From Cladocopium goreaui (lineage: Eukaryota > Sar > Dinophyceae > Suessiales > Symbiodiniaceae), in the NCBI GenBank assembly GCA_947184155.2, contig CAMXCT020000125.1, positions 496,001 through 560,000 on the forward strand: a DNA stretch of 64,000 bases, in the 5' to 3' direction. Below the pieces are notes generated by a model, which made no database searches, was not told the origin of the DNA, and saw only the letters and a program-made list of their open reading frames with translations. Shown here piece by piece: positions 29,516-41,000 of the stretch (position 1 is the first letter of the stretch; every line of letters begins with the position of its first letter). The translations under genes and the position numbers were made by a program.

Positions 29516-32058
29516 CTGAGGCTACGTGAAAGAAAAGGCTCAGCCATGTCCGCATGTCCATCCCGAGTTGAAAATTGAAACACAAAACCGCATATTCACC
29601 TATGACATGTCACAAGCAACACATCAATGATGACATCATGACAAACTGCTCTCTTCAACAAACACTAGACGACGGATGGCCCGAGAGCGTAGAGGAGCAG
29701 GGTCTTCTCTTGTTAGTATGGAGACACTATATTACAAAACAATATATTAAAGATGTGTTGTAGGCAGTCGAGAAGAGGAGTATCAAGACAATATAGCACA
29801 AGTACAAGACAATAGTTTGCATTGCAAACACTTTTACACACAGAAGCTTTTACACAGAGCAAGCTTTTACACAGAGAACCCCTTACACAGAGAAGCTTTG
29901 ACACACAGAAGCTTTTACACACAGACGCGTTTGTTTACGCACAGACGCTTTTACACACAGACACTTTTACACACAGACACTTTTACACACAAACACTTTG
30001 ACACACAGACACTTTTACACACAAAAGCTTTTACACACCAAGGGTTGCGCGGGACAAGTTGAAATCGCAATTTTACCTCAGTTTTTGGCGATCGAACCTC
30101 GTTTCGTGCGAAAGGGTTACGCGGGACGACTTGAACTCGCAATTTTACCTCAGTTTTTGGCGATCGAACCTCGTTTCGTGCGTAAGGGTTGCGCGGGACA
30201 CCTTCAAATCGCAATTTTACCTCAGTTTTTGGCGATCGAACCTCATTTCGTGCGAAAGGGTTGCGTTTCGTGCTGTCTCGTTGGCACTGCCCCTGCCCCC
30301 GCCTTCAGAAGAGAAATAGAAAAGAAGGAGAGGGCAAGAGGGGCAAGAGGGCAAGAGGGCAAGAGGAGAAGATGTGAAGATGTGAGGATGTGAAGATGTG
30401 ATGAAGATGTGAAGATGTAAAGATGTGAGGATGAGAAGATGTGAAGAAGAGGGCAAGAGGGCAAGAGGCCAAGAGGGCAAGAGGAGAAGATGTGAAGATG
30501 TGAGGATGTGAAGATGTAAAGATGTGAGGATGAGAAGATGTGAAGAAGAGGGCAAGAGGGCAAGAGGCCAAGAGGGCAAGAGGAGAAGATGTGAAGATGT
30601 GAGGATGTGAAGATGTAAAGATGTGAGGAGAAGATGTGAAGATGAGCAGATATGAAGATGAGAAGATGTGAAGATGAGCAGATGTGAAGATGAACAGATG
30701 TGATGAGCAGATGTGAAGATGTGAAGATGAGCAGATGTGAAGATGAGAAGATGTGAAGATGAGAAGATGTGAAGATGAGAAGATGTGAAGATGAGAAGAT
30801 GTGAAGATGAGAAGATGTGAAGATGTGAAGATGAGGGATGAGAAGATGTAAAGAGGAGAAGATGTGAAGAGGAGAAGATGTGAAGATGAGAAGATGTGAA
30901 GATGAGAAGATGTGAAGATGAGAAGATGAGAAGATGTAAAGATGAGAAGATGTGAAGATGAGAAGATGTGAAGATGTGAAGATCAGATGAGGGATGAGAA
31001 GGTGTAAAGAGGAGGAGATGTGAAGATGAGAAGATGTTGAGAAGATGTGAAGATGAGAAGATGTGAAGATGAGAAGATGTGAAGATGAGAAGATGAGAAG
31101 ATATGAGAAGATGAGAAGATGAGAGACAGACCTCCACTATTGGAAGAACCCTGCGCTCAGACGCTCTCGGGAAAAAAAACACCGACCCCAGCCGATATCC
31201 TCTGTAAAATATATATCAAATATTATTACATCAAATAAAGGGTTTTGTCGGTCTTTGTGGGTCTTCGTCTCGCCTCCCCTTGAGCGTTGACGATGATCAT
31301 GGGCTTGTCACCCTGGCCAGCTACGCACTTGAAAGGCCACAGCTTGATGTCAGCCTGCACGATGGGGTCCGCAAACTTGCGGCCAATCAAGCGCTTTGCA
31401 TCAAAGACCTTGGGATGGCTTGCACACAGCTCTCAGAACCGAAACATGAAAGATTCACAATGAATCGTTCAACCTGTTTCTGCAGGCAATCAAGCAGCTG
31501 TCAAAAAAGGAGGCTGTTCTTCAAGAAATGTAAACAAGACCGTTTCCTGACATATCATTGCCCAACATTGCCCAACTTTTGGTCGTGACATGTGCAGTGT
31601 ATCATGGCCCATCATGATCATCCACAGTCTTGCAATGTCCCAAGTCGTCTTTTACATTGCAGTTGCCAAGAATGATCTGCCAAGTGTTGTCAAACAAGCG
31701 GCAGTGTTCTCAGGATTGCGTGCCACCTGATTCTTGGCGGCATCACCAATAAGTCGCTCGGTGTCTGTAAAAGCCACATAAGATGGAGTGGTTCGGTTGC
31801 CCTGGTCGTTGGCAATGATCTCCACTCCATCGTTCTTCCACACACCGACGCAACCTGGTTTCAGTAGAACCATGTAAAAACGTGGAAAAAATGTAGAAAC
31901 ATGTAGAAACAATCAATGAAGAGACATAAATCAATCTGCCCCGAAACTCCTCTACAAACCGGTGCAGATGTGGGAAGAACCCTCAAGCTTCCCGAGAGTC
32001 GAGCCAAGGAACTGTAGGTGGTTCCAAGATCGATACCAATCGCGGTCTTCTTGGCCAT
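27905..32058 (-). CDS. HSP70: Cytosolic heat shock protein 70, four exons, complete
   Basis: Exons 32058-32013, 31854-31703, 31408-31277 (or 31274) and 29515 (or 29512)-27905 join to 646 codons without a break. The ATPase domain has GIDLGTTYS, the second signature [12 protein letters not shown] and the third [14 protein letters not shown]; the linker follows; the substrate domain has the usual [13 protein letters not shown]. The C-terminus is GGMPGG-rich and ends VEEVD, the TPR-cochaperone motif of cytosolic HSP70. Function: ATP-driven folding chaperone. Intron 2 starts with GC. Intron 3 starts with GC or GA; the choice is hidden by a GAG repeat at the join and gives the same protein. Intron 3 is 1.76 kb of satellites. 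No spliced-leader acceptor was identified upstream. Confidence 0.95.
29820..30035. repeat. TTTTACACACAGA minisatellite in HSP70 intron 3
   Basis: About fifteen 13-17-base units of the form CTTTTACACACAGA with GC and AG variants. Confidence 0.9.
30042..30270. repeat. 72-bp tandem repeat, 3.2 copies, in HSP70 intron 3
   Basis: Copies start at 30042, 30114, 30186 and 30258 (partial) with GGGTTGCGCGGGAC, and each contains CAATTTTACCTCAGTTTTTG and GCGATCGAACCTCGTTTCGT. Differences are single bases, so the array is young. Confidence 0.92.
30320..31135. repeat. Purine-rich GAAGATGTGAAGATGA satellite in HSP70 intron 3
   Basis: About 800 bases of AGATGTGA/AGATGAGA octamers. The left part has a 99-bp higher-order unit (starts 30443 and 30542) that includes GGGCAAGAG blocks. 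The transcript strand is polypyrimidine. Open frames here are artefacts. Confidence 0.92.
31277..31408 (-). CDS. HSP70: HSP70 exon 3
   Basis: 44 codons: [15 protein letters not shown] to MIIVNAQG. Acceptor CCCAAG. The 3' end is at GGG followed by GAGGCG, or after GAG followed by GCGAG. Confidence 0.9.
31703..31854 (-). CDS. HSP70: HSP70 exon 2
   Basis: 152 nt encoding [13 protein letters not shown] to RNPENT. Acceptor AACCAG, donor GCCGC, a GC donor supported by the exact protein join NPENT-VFDAK. Confidence 0.93.
32013..32058 (-). CDS. HSP70: HSP70 exon 1 (start codon)
   Basis: [15 protein letters not shown] plus one base of the serine codon; donor GTTCCT. The DLGTT loop is intact. Confidence 0.93.
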
Positions 32059-32374
32059 GATGAATTGAGCTCCAAAAATGGAAAAAGAATGAGATTACTA
32101 AGAGACTAAGAGTCAGTTTTCAGCTCGAGCAGCACAAACACCAGGACATCTCTAGAAAGGCGTGCACATAAGAAACATGCAATGCTTCTCTCTCCAAATA
32201 TTGTCCCTACCGTCAAGTTGATATCTGCATTCCTCCCGATCCACATAAGAAGAAATTATCTGAAATTGAAACAACTTCCCCCTCCTTTGCACAGCTTGGT
32301 CACTGGCTGTGAAGCCATGTAGTACCGGATTTCTGGAGCCCTCGGCGCAAGTAACTGTAACGCGTCTTCTGTGT

Positions 32375-32943
32375 GGAAAATGGCCCAATCCACTTCTTTC
32401 CTTCTTTTACACGCCTGGCGGCCTATCTGAGACCATTGCTTGACAACACCGTGGCAAAGGATGACCCTAGTGCCCTTCTCTATGCTTTCGTGTTGCTTTG
32501 ACAGGAGGACTGCATGTTACTCTTCCTGCTGCTCTGACACAGGGCCAGAAGAAATTCCAACATCTCATTTACATTTCGTGACTGTTTGGCTGCATTGCTA
32601 TCCGATGTCTATCCTAAGGACTTCGTCGCCTACAGTAACTCGAATGTTCCTTGGCACCTGTGTGTGGTCGGAATGAGGCAGACAGAGGTAAGACATGGTA
32701 AGACAGTATCCGACCATAGGGATACTGGGAACTGCCACGCGCATTGTGCTTTGAAGGAAGAGAGCTCACTCCACCTGCGGCCGTGCTTCGCTGCTTTTAT
32801 AGGCAATATGAATATGAAGAAGGGGGCAACTGCGCAGGGCTTGTGTTTCGAACATACCAGAGATCCCCAGAGTCCTCAAAACGACCCCCGCCAGTTCTTC
32901 CCTGCCTCGGCTCTTCCGAGCGTCCCCAGTTGAGTAGTCAGTT
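32375..32943. other. HSP70 upstream region, no gene assigned
   Basis: Unique sequence. Open frames on both strands (for example 32744-32992 plus) show no recognisable domain. Confidence 0.4.
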
Positions 32944-32944
32944 T

Positions 32945-33310
32945 CATCCACGAAATGTTCTCAGCTGCTGCTTCAGCTCATCTGCCAGCTGAAATGACTC
33001 ACTCTGCTCATCCAGTAGGTGATCAATATCCGATTGCAAGGCCGTAACAGCTGCACCTGAGCCGAAGGGACAGCCGAAGGGACAACCAATAGTGTCGAAA
33101 GCTTGGACCGCTGCATTTGGATGGGTTTGGAATGAAGGTTCCGCTGAGAATTCATGGGTGAACCTCGGCCACCCTGGCACCAGAATCCATGTCGATGCTG
33201 AGTGTGGACCTATATTTGAGGCTCCTGCGACCCTCAAAGCTGAACTTTGCAACTGCCTCTCGAAGTTCGTGCAGCCTCTTCATTTCTGCTTCCTTGGCCA
33301 AAATACTTCA
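32945..33310 (-). CDS. Coiled-coil exons, product not recognised
   Basis: Two stretches read as coding on the minus strand. At about 33310-33235: AKEAEMKRLHELREAVAKF. At about 33065-32945: AVTALQSDIDHLLDEQSESF then QLADELKQQLR. Both have heptad-like Leu/Ile spacing. They would belong to one gene with a short intron around 33070-33230. No catalytic motif is visible. Confidence 0.4.
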
Positions 33311-34200
33311 GAAACAAGGACACCGTGCAAACTGTTCTAACACGGGCAAAGGAGGAAGATAAGGGGGAGGAACATGTGGATGCACGAGCAGTAGGACAAG
33401 GAGGATGGAATTGATACCTGAGAAAAAAGAAATTGGAAGGATGACCATGGTTGCGTCACCAATAAGACTCACAAACCTACAAATGACCCTGTTCTGTTGA
33501 GGGTGGTGAATACCATTTGTTTTCTTACGTAAGTGTGATGGACGGGTACAACGAAGACTGTATTTGACGGGCAAGTGAGAGTTGGCAAGCTGGTACCTTC
33601 CTGGTCCTCATCCCCTTCGCATCATTTTGACAAATAGGCCCATAACATCCCATAACTAGGGCCCAGAATCCACCGTCTGCTGCTCAATGGGCACGTTGCT
33701 GGTCTCCACTTTGGCATCATCATGTCTCTTTCCTGATCTGCACGTCTGACCTCCAGTGTTGAAGTTGACTGAGTCATGAGGTCACAATTAGTCACTATTG
33801 TATCCTTGATGATGGGCCATCATGTGATGGTTTCGGAAGCCATCCAGAAACGAAATGACCTGTGGGTCTATGGTCTTGTTCCTGGGATCCCTGCCTTTGT
33901 TTGCGAACGGCAACGGCGGCACCGGCTTCGTCGAAATTTCGACACCTGGTGGGGAGTCGAAATCCCGAGGATTTCGTGCCTTTTTTTGTGGCGCTTCTCT
34001 CGCTTCCAGCCTGGTGCACCTCGGGGTGGGGTGAGCCCAGTCAGGGGCGATTGCCATCCCAAGTCCTCAGCAAAACAAAGGCACGTCCGAATCCATCCTC
34101 CCTCCCCCTAAGTATCCCTAAGTCGCAACCAGGAGTCGACCCAGACCTGTCCGTTCTCCAAGGCTTTGGTTACAACCTCACTGGGCACAACTTCACCTGA
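33311..34200. other. Mostly non-coding; possible exon at 33880-34060
   Basis: The island 33880-34060 is open on both strands (plus frame contains PGIPAFVCERQRRHRLRR and FDTWWGVEIPR). I do not recognise it and cannot choose the strand. Confidence 0.25.
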
Positions 34201-34382
34201 CTTATAGATGTCTGCTAACACTCCACAAATACTTCAAGGCGCTAAGTATTGGACCTGTTTAGAAACGTTGGAAGGGTTGGATGCCATGATTTCCAGAACG
34301 GAGTGAAACCCTTCAAGTATGGTATGGCACTATGTGATGATTGTGTTCTTTGTCATTGTCCGGCCTGTGACACCGTGACTCA

Positions 34383-35229
34383 TCAAAGCTGATCTGAACG
34401 TCGACAGAGTTCTGAACTTTCGCAAATATTTGCTCCGTGCATAGCAAACAGAAAGCAATATACAAATGAGTCACGACTAGTCAAGTCAGCTCTGCAAAGG
34501 TCATACAAATTACCATCTTGCAAAGCTGCAGCCAAAAAGCAAACAGCAGCTGAAACAATTACTTTATGCTCAAACATGTCAACTTTTTGTGCCACCATAT
34601 CGAAAGATCTGGACCGTCAAGTCAAGGATTTGGGAAAGAGATTCTTCATGATTGTTTTGCCAGGGCCACAATCTGCTAGCAACCATCAAACACCATAAGG
34701 CCCGGCATCCAAACAATGCCAGACAAGTTGAATCAAGAAATGAACGTGTCCAATGATTTTCATGTTTTAGCCGCTGTCAACTTGTTTCATCACTTGTCCT
34801 TTGGTTCACAAAAGCCTGCCCAGTGTCCGACCTTCGGAGTAGACTTCCTGCTGTCAACACCTGTGGTAAAGAAGAAAGTACAGGTGGGCCAACAAGGAAG
34901 AATTGAATGGAAAGGAATAGAAGAGCAGAAAATCATGATCTAATCACGAGCTCATCGGTTAATAGTCTATGCAGCACTCGCAGCAATAATATAGCAAAAC
35001 TTTTTAAACTTGTACTGTGCCCAACAGCAATGAAATCACACCAAAGTCATGTAACATAAACTTCGCTAAACTTCTCAATAGTATCTATAAAAGCAAAGAC
35101 TGCCTTGGGGCTTGACAAACGGCCCATTAACATATTGTGACAGCAATGGCTCATTTTTCTCCCTCGCAGGGTCTGATGGGCTGCTATCCGCCATGCAACT
35201 GTCACCTTACCATCCACTGCTCGTCTCAA
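34383..35229 (-). CDS. Possible minus-strand exons, unrecognised
   Basis: Open stretches 34598-34383 (contains FEHKVIVSAAVCFLAAALQD) and 35229-35047 (contains SSPKAVFAFIDTIEKFSEV) have amino-acid use like real protein. No family recognised and borders not set. Confidence 0.25.
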
Positions 35230-35789
35230 AACAAACTACTCATTGTTTGAAACAGAAATGACAGAAATACCCCTCACATCGCCTGAGATTTCCTGACATT
35301 GACATTGGGTTGCTGGCCGTGCCATTCCCGCGGTGTCCGCACGATCCTGAACCGATCACACCGTCGCCACCAGATCCACCAAAGCAAGGATATCTGACAG
35401 TCCTCGGTGATCGTTGAACGAGCCGTCAGGTAGGACCTTAGTTCCAGGGCGAGTCAGGAGGAGTCAAGGTGAGAATTCCTTGAACCACCTACCCACTGAT
35501 TCAGTAGTCAACCAAAGCCGAATGACCCTGGCTGAGTTGGTTCAAACTCCGCAAAGTGTCAGGACAGCCACACGAGGAGCATTCAAGACTTCTGCTGCCA
35601 ACAGAGGCTTTGAACACCACTCACGTGCCCTCTGCTGAGCCTCTCGCAGTTCAGTGCGCCCTGTTTCGTCACCTTCGGTGGATAATCCCAAACAGCAGAC
35701 CTACCCCCGACAGTTTGACATGTTGTTGCCATGGAAACCAGATTGTGAGAAGATGTTACAATCAGGAAAAATAAGGAATGCCTAACAGT

Positions 35790-36215
35790 GTCTCGTGTCT
35801 AGAGCTTTGTCTTGATTGCTTCAACTTCTCTGCTAAGACGCGCATCCAGCCTGCAGAGACATTGGGTCTGATCGGTACACCAGCCTTTGGAAGCTCCAAA
35901 CGTTCCTTAAAGGGTGTCATTCGGAGGTTTGCCATGGGACTGAGGACGGCAAAAAGAACTAGGTAGAGATCAGCAAATCCACCACCAACAGTAAGTAAGG
36001 CCCAGCATAGCAATATGTGTATATGTGTGTATATATATACAGCAATCTAACCGACCCATTTTTGGCATTGCTTGTTGATACTTCATGATCCATCTGGGAG
36101 TCCGTGCCACATGCCGCAAGGGAAGGGTGAGGCTTCCCAAGAGCTCACCCAAGTCTCCACCAAAGGCCTGATCTGCCAACGGTTGCGCCTGGGATCCCAC
36201 GCAAAACTCCCCCAA
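35790..36215 (-). CDS. Two unrecognised minus-strand exons
   Basis: About 36215-36085 reads ADQAFGGDLGELLGSLTLP then LRHVARTPRWIMKYQQ. About 35985-35795 reads GFADLYLVLFAVLSPMANL, RMTPFKERLELPKAGVPIRP and VSAGWMRVLAEKLKQSRQ. The second has one possible membrane or buried helix. They probably belong to one gene. No family recognised. Confidence 0.35.
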
Positions 36216-37109
36216 GAAACTTCTCAAACATATAATATGCAGCATATGCAAGTCTTCGCACTGAAGTTCACTCAGGTGGGAACGCTAGACATGTACATTT
36301 CACTCAGTGGATGCCCAAACGATATATACTAAAGTTACTAAAGTATACACAACATGTTTTTAGTCCAGCTTTTTGGTAGCTGAAGTTCTCCAATGGTCTT
36401 TGCCATACAGCTCCCAATTCCCTCCGGCCCTCCGCAACAAATCAAGCTCGGTTCCACGCCTGAGGCAATGCTACATCACGCCTCAGATGTTGCAGATGTG
36501 CCTGCTAGAATTGGTTGAAATGCTTCGTGAATGTTTGGCGTTGAGAGAAAATGCAAAGGCCATTGCTCCAAATTACTGACACAAGATTCAACCCAGCCTA
36601 ACCCAGCTGTATGCCAAAAGGACGAAGATCCAGATCTGAACTTTGTCAGATCTTTTCAAAGGCTTCTAGTTTGGGTAGCTGAGGATGTCTCCCATCCGCA
36701 TGGCTGCTGACTTCTCCTTCGGAGGACTCATCGGGCAAACCAAGCCTGGGAGATGACTGTTTTTTGCTTGGAAAGTGACAAACTGCGTGGTTCAGGCAGC
36801 TGAAAAGTCAAGAGGTTCCGACTGGCCCCACATGCTGAGGCACTCGGACACCGGACACACGGAAGGCGGAGATACATTCCGAGAGAATACTGTGTCTCAG
36901 CCTGAAGTGGACAAACTGCGGAACAAATTGAACAAATGTAGAGAAAATCTGAGAAAATCTCCACGTTGATCCAGTATGAATCAATATGATCCAATGATAT
37001 CCAGGCCATTCCAGGTCCAACGATCGACTCACAGCAAGTGATATCCGAATATATCCGATATATCCATTGAATCTACATGGGTGCCAACATGAATCTACAA
37101 GTCGTGTCG
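36216..37109. other. No gene assigned
   Basis: A plus-strand frame at 36373-36579 (ends LVEMLRECLALRENAKA) looks moderately protein-like, but nothing supports it. Degenerate ATCCGATATATCC and ATGATCC repeats lie near 36975-37070. Confidence 0.3.
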
Positions 37110-37203
37110 TGCAGTCGTACGGCACAGCGTCCTGAGGTCGAACTCCACTGACTGCCGTGGGTCGGCCCAACTGCTTTCCCCTGTGGTTGCGTTGAAGTAG
37201 AAC
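37110..37203 (-). CDS. WW-domain exon (second half of domain)
   Basis: After a CGGCAG acceptor at 37206-37204 the minus strand reads FYFNATTGESSWADPRQS, the strands 2-3 half of a WW domain with the second Trp and the Pro. WW domains bind proline-rich peptides. The exon carrying the first Trp (LPxxW) should lie upstream (above 37250) but was not found. A 9-bp repeat lies directly before the acceptor. Confidence 0.5.
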
Positions 37204-37206
37204 CTG

Positions 37207-37245
37207 CCGACGCCGCAGACGCCGCAGACGCCGCAGACGCCGAGC
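37207..37245. repeat. 9-bp CGCCGCAGA tandem repeat at a splice acceptor
   Basis: Four units occupy the place where a polypyrimidine tract would be expected on the transcript strand (GCGTCTGCG repeated). Confidence 0.8.
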
Positions 37246-38070
37246 GTTGAAGGACGGGACTGACCCGGGACAAGATAACCGACACGCTATCTCCAACTGA
37301 TCTCTATAGGATCTGCACAAAGTGTACAGCAGAAATTGCAAACACATCAAAATCAAAAACTGATGGCACATCGGGGTTCCGAACTGCGAGCTTTCCGCAA
37401 ACTCCGGCGCTTCCTCAGGTCCCTTGCAACCAGAGCAAGGGTTGTCTCGAAACAATAACAACGCAACCATCAGGTTTAGAATGCGCAACTACCCCAGCTG
37501 ACTTTTTACAGCATAAAGCCACTTCTTTTAATCTGTAAACGCTCCACACAGCACCCTTTTTCCTGCTCAATGGATCAATTTGTGCTGTGAACATATGGAA
37601 ACGGCCGGCTAGGCCCGTGAAGCCAAAGCGTCGGCCGGGACTCACCGAGAGCGTGGCGCCCGAAGCTCTGTCTCCATGGCACTTGGAATGCCAAGGTCTT
37701 TGACCTTAGCATAAGGCAGTGACATGTAGTGAAATGTAGTGAAATGTAGTGAAATGTCGTGAAATGTCGTGAAACCCCGAAAACATGGGTACAGTACCTG
37801 TACCAGATAGATGCAGAGATGAAGTGAAGCTCAAACCCATTTTTCAAAAGCGGAATCTGTCCAAGTTGCAATAACATCGAGGACAACACCGTGCACCAAG
37901 CATAAGAACTATCCAACAACATGCTCAAACGTTGACCTCAAAGTTCTGCCTCTTGACGTCAAGCGACAATCTGAGCTGCTTTGCCCCGGCCGACCGCGCG
38001 ACCCAAAGCTGTGAGGACCTCGGGGTAGGCCAGGCCAAACGATCATTTTCATTTGCTTCTGTAAACTCCA

Positions 38071-41000
38071 TCATGGCCATGGCAAAAAACTGCTATCCAC
38101 TATCAAGCTATCAAGCAGTGACTGAATCAACATGGACACATCAAACTGTAAGGATAGAGGGTGCATGTCCCCAACCTCCTGCTGCTGGGCTGCATGTTTG
38201 TTTGCTTCAATGCCTTTTGCATAGGCCTTGCGAAAGGCTTGCTCGGCACGCTCCGACTGACGAGGTCGGGCGCTTGCATAGCCCAAGAGCAAGGCATAGA
38301 GGAAGTACTCGTTCCTAGGCAAGTAAAGAGAAACTGGTAGGTTTTGCGCTGCCAACTTCATGTAGGCGAAGATTGCAGTTCTCATGGAAGTGCAACATAT
38401 GTCATTACAGTATGTATCCATTGCTACAGTAATCTTGAACGGGAACAAAATAGCCACTTTGCAGTCCTCACTGCAGTAGTAAGTCAATGCTAAAACTTCA
38501 GGATATTCACAGGATCTTTCTTTGATGCAGCTGGGGCTCATCACCAAACCTGCTTTTTGCATATCATCAGCAAAGTTTTCCACCTGCTGCAAAGTCACAG
38601 TGGATTAGAATAGCTTGCAGGCTGCGCAGGTTTGAGGTTTTGGGTCTCGCCAGGTCCACTCTGAGTCCACAAAATGGGCCGGGTCCCAGCTGTGTCGCCT
38701 CTTGCCACTCACCTCGATGTGCAAAAGGCCGTGCCAATGATGCATAGGCAACCACATTTGGCTGCACACCCGCGGCTTTCATCCTGATGTGCGGCCCATC
38801 GAAGCAAGGGGAACCAGAATAACCAGAACCGGGCAAGGTGCAAGATGAGAATCGGCCCCTTATTATGGAGGACAATTACATGTGCATCGTATGTATACAT
38901 ATTGACATATTATATATTTACATATTGCATATATACACATATAGTAAATATTAATAAATATTGCATATAATATACGTATGCTATAGGTGCATTTTCCATT
39001 TGCCTGGGCCTTGGCTCATACCAAAGCTAAATTGCAACCGCTGCATCTGCAAATCAAAACAGCAAAACTCCATGACCTTTACCAAAGCGGCACTCCCAAA
39101 AAGTAGATCTGTTGTGTCCAACAGATACACTCAAACCATCCTCATGCTGATGGCAGATAGATATCCAATACAATGACTAATATACCGATACCTACTAATA
39201 TAGGGTTGTAAACCATGATTGGAACACAACTAACAAATCTGATTTCCCCTATTGGTTGCGGTGAAATATATCTTTAAGCCCCTACTAATGGCTGTTTGAT
39301 GCTGTTTGCATGTCACTTTGTGTACTGAAACCCCGTCCTGGCAAAGACTTCCTTGGCACGCACAAGGTCGCCAGCCTTGGCACAAGCATCTAAGAGGCCA
39401 CTGTAGACCACCACGTCAGCCACCACGCCAGCCTGCTCCATGCCTCAGCCACGGAACAGGATCATTTGTCAAGCCCAAGGAATCGCCAAGGAACTCAGAG
39501 CCCGCTTGCCTATACAAGCTTATTTGTACAATTTGTACAATACTTACTCACTTTAATCAGACGTTTACTTACGGTAATGTAAATACATGTAAATACGTCT
39601 GTTCTTAGCTTGGGGTTAGCTTCGATTTTCCCTGTGCCCCTCAGCACTTGTGTCAGCTACGGTCGAACTCCTCGCAGGCTGCCACAAGGTTTCCGCTCTT
39701 GGCACAGGCATTAATCACTGCGCTGAAGCTGTGGGCATTGGGCTGAACGCCAGAATTCCTGGCAAATGCTAAAAATGATTCAAAATCGTCAAAGCCAAAC
39801 AAAACTTCGAACACTCTGAGAATCTTCAGGAGTCGGACAAGAAGAGGATATGTACACCACAATGCCATAACCAAATCTCAGCTTGCGAACGGTAGTTTGC
39901 AAACCAAAGCTCGGAGCGTTGTGGGCATTTCTTTGCGCGGCATTCGCACAGAGAATCTATTTCATGAGGCATTGGTGGAAAAAGTGCCTTTTTGGCAAAG
40001 CCACCTCAGGCACATTAGACTATAATGTCTATTCGCGAGCATGTGTCGAGTGTGTTGTGTGTGTATGCATGTGTTGCCTTCCTTGTTCCTCGCTATGATC
40101 TTCCGTTCCCCGGTCCTCATTCGTTGATGCCAACGCTGTGCTCGGATGGCATCGCCCACTTTTGCACAGGCGTCGATCATCGCTGAGTAGCTCACCACAT
40201 TTGGTTCAACTTTGGCCTCCTGGGGTGCCGGAGCTGGCTTTGGAGGTCTGCCCAGTTATGAAAGTTCTACAGTTTTGGCCAACCCAAAACAAGAAAAACT
40301 ACACCAAAACAAACACCTTCATCTTCTCCATCCACTTCTCTGCTCGCTCCACATCACCACTCTTGGCCTCAGTGCTGCAACCGATACAGATCCGATAACG
40401 GCTGATATGAATTCATCTGCCCAAATAAACTGCATAAGTGACATTATTCACGTGAAGGTAAATCTGATTGAACCAAGTCACACCTATGGTTTGCCTTGCT
40501 GTGTGTCTGTGTCTCCACATGAACGTGCCTATGGACATGAGCATGTCTGTACTATCCAGAATTGTTATGCACGCAAACGTATGACTCCCACATATTCAAT
40601 ATATTTCAATATGTATGTGTGTGTATATCATATACTGTATACATGCAATCACATTGAGTATCCACTTCCGTTTTAATACTGACTCCGCGCAAAAAGATGT
40701 CTTTCATATTCATGTTCGCGGTCCCTCACGGGACATTTACCAATAGGGCAAGGGATTAACGGCACGGTGGAAAATGTTTGTCTGCGCGTCTTTCTTCCAC
40801 TTAGACTCACATCTGGGTATGTCTGAAATGTGGAGTTTGACATAACATGTCAGTTTTGATCCAAAAAATTGTGATAAAACCATGAGATTCTGCGGGTCTT
40901 CCCATGTTTTCCCTAGATTTTCGCTGAGCCGCGCATGCGTCCACTACAGCAGTGTACGTCGTAACCCGCGGCGACAACCCACGTTGCTCAGCCTCTCCGA

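Larger units (their letters stand above)
31529..32374. repeat. Segment duplicated at 26615-27443
   Basis: Covers HSP70 exons 1-2, intron 1 and about 300 bases upstream of the ATG (the likely promoter and leader). The two copies are near-identical; this copy has a ~20-base extra stretch near 32247. Confidence 0.85.

Noticed and set aside
29820-30270. Possible CRISPR-like array
   Set aside because: Repeats are directly adjacent without unique spacers, and the setting is a eukaryotic intron.
30217-31182. 321-residue minus frame of His-Ile-Phe-Ser-Ser
   Set aside because: Low-complexity translation of the purine-rich satellite in HSP70 intron 3.
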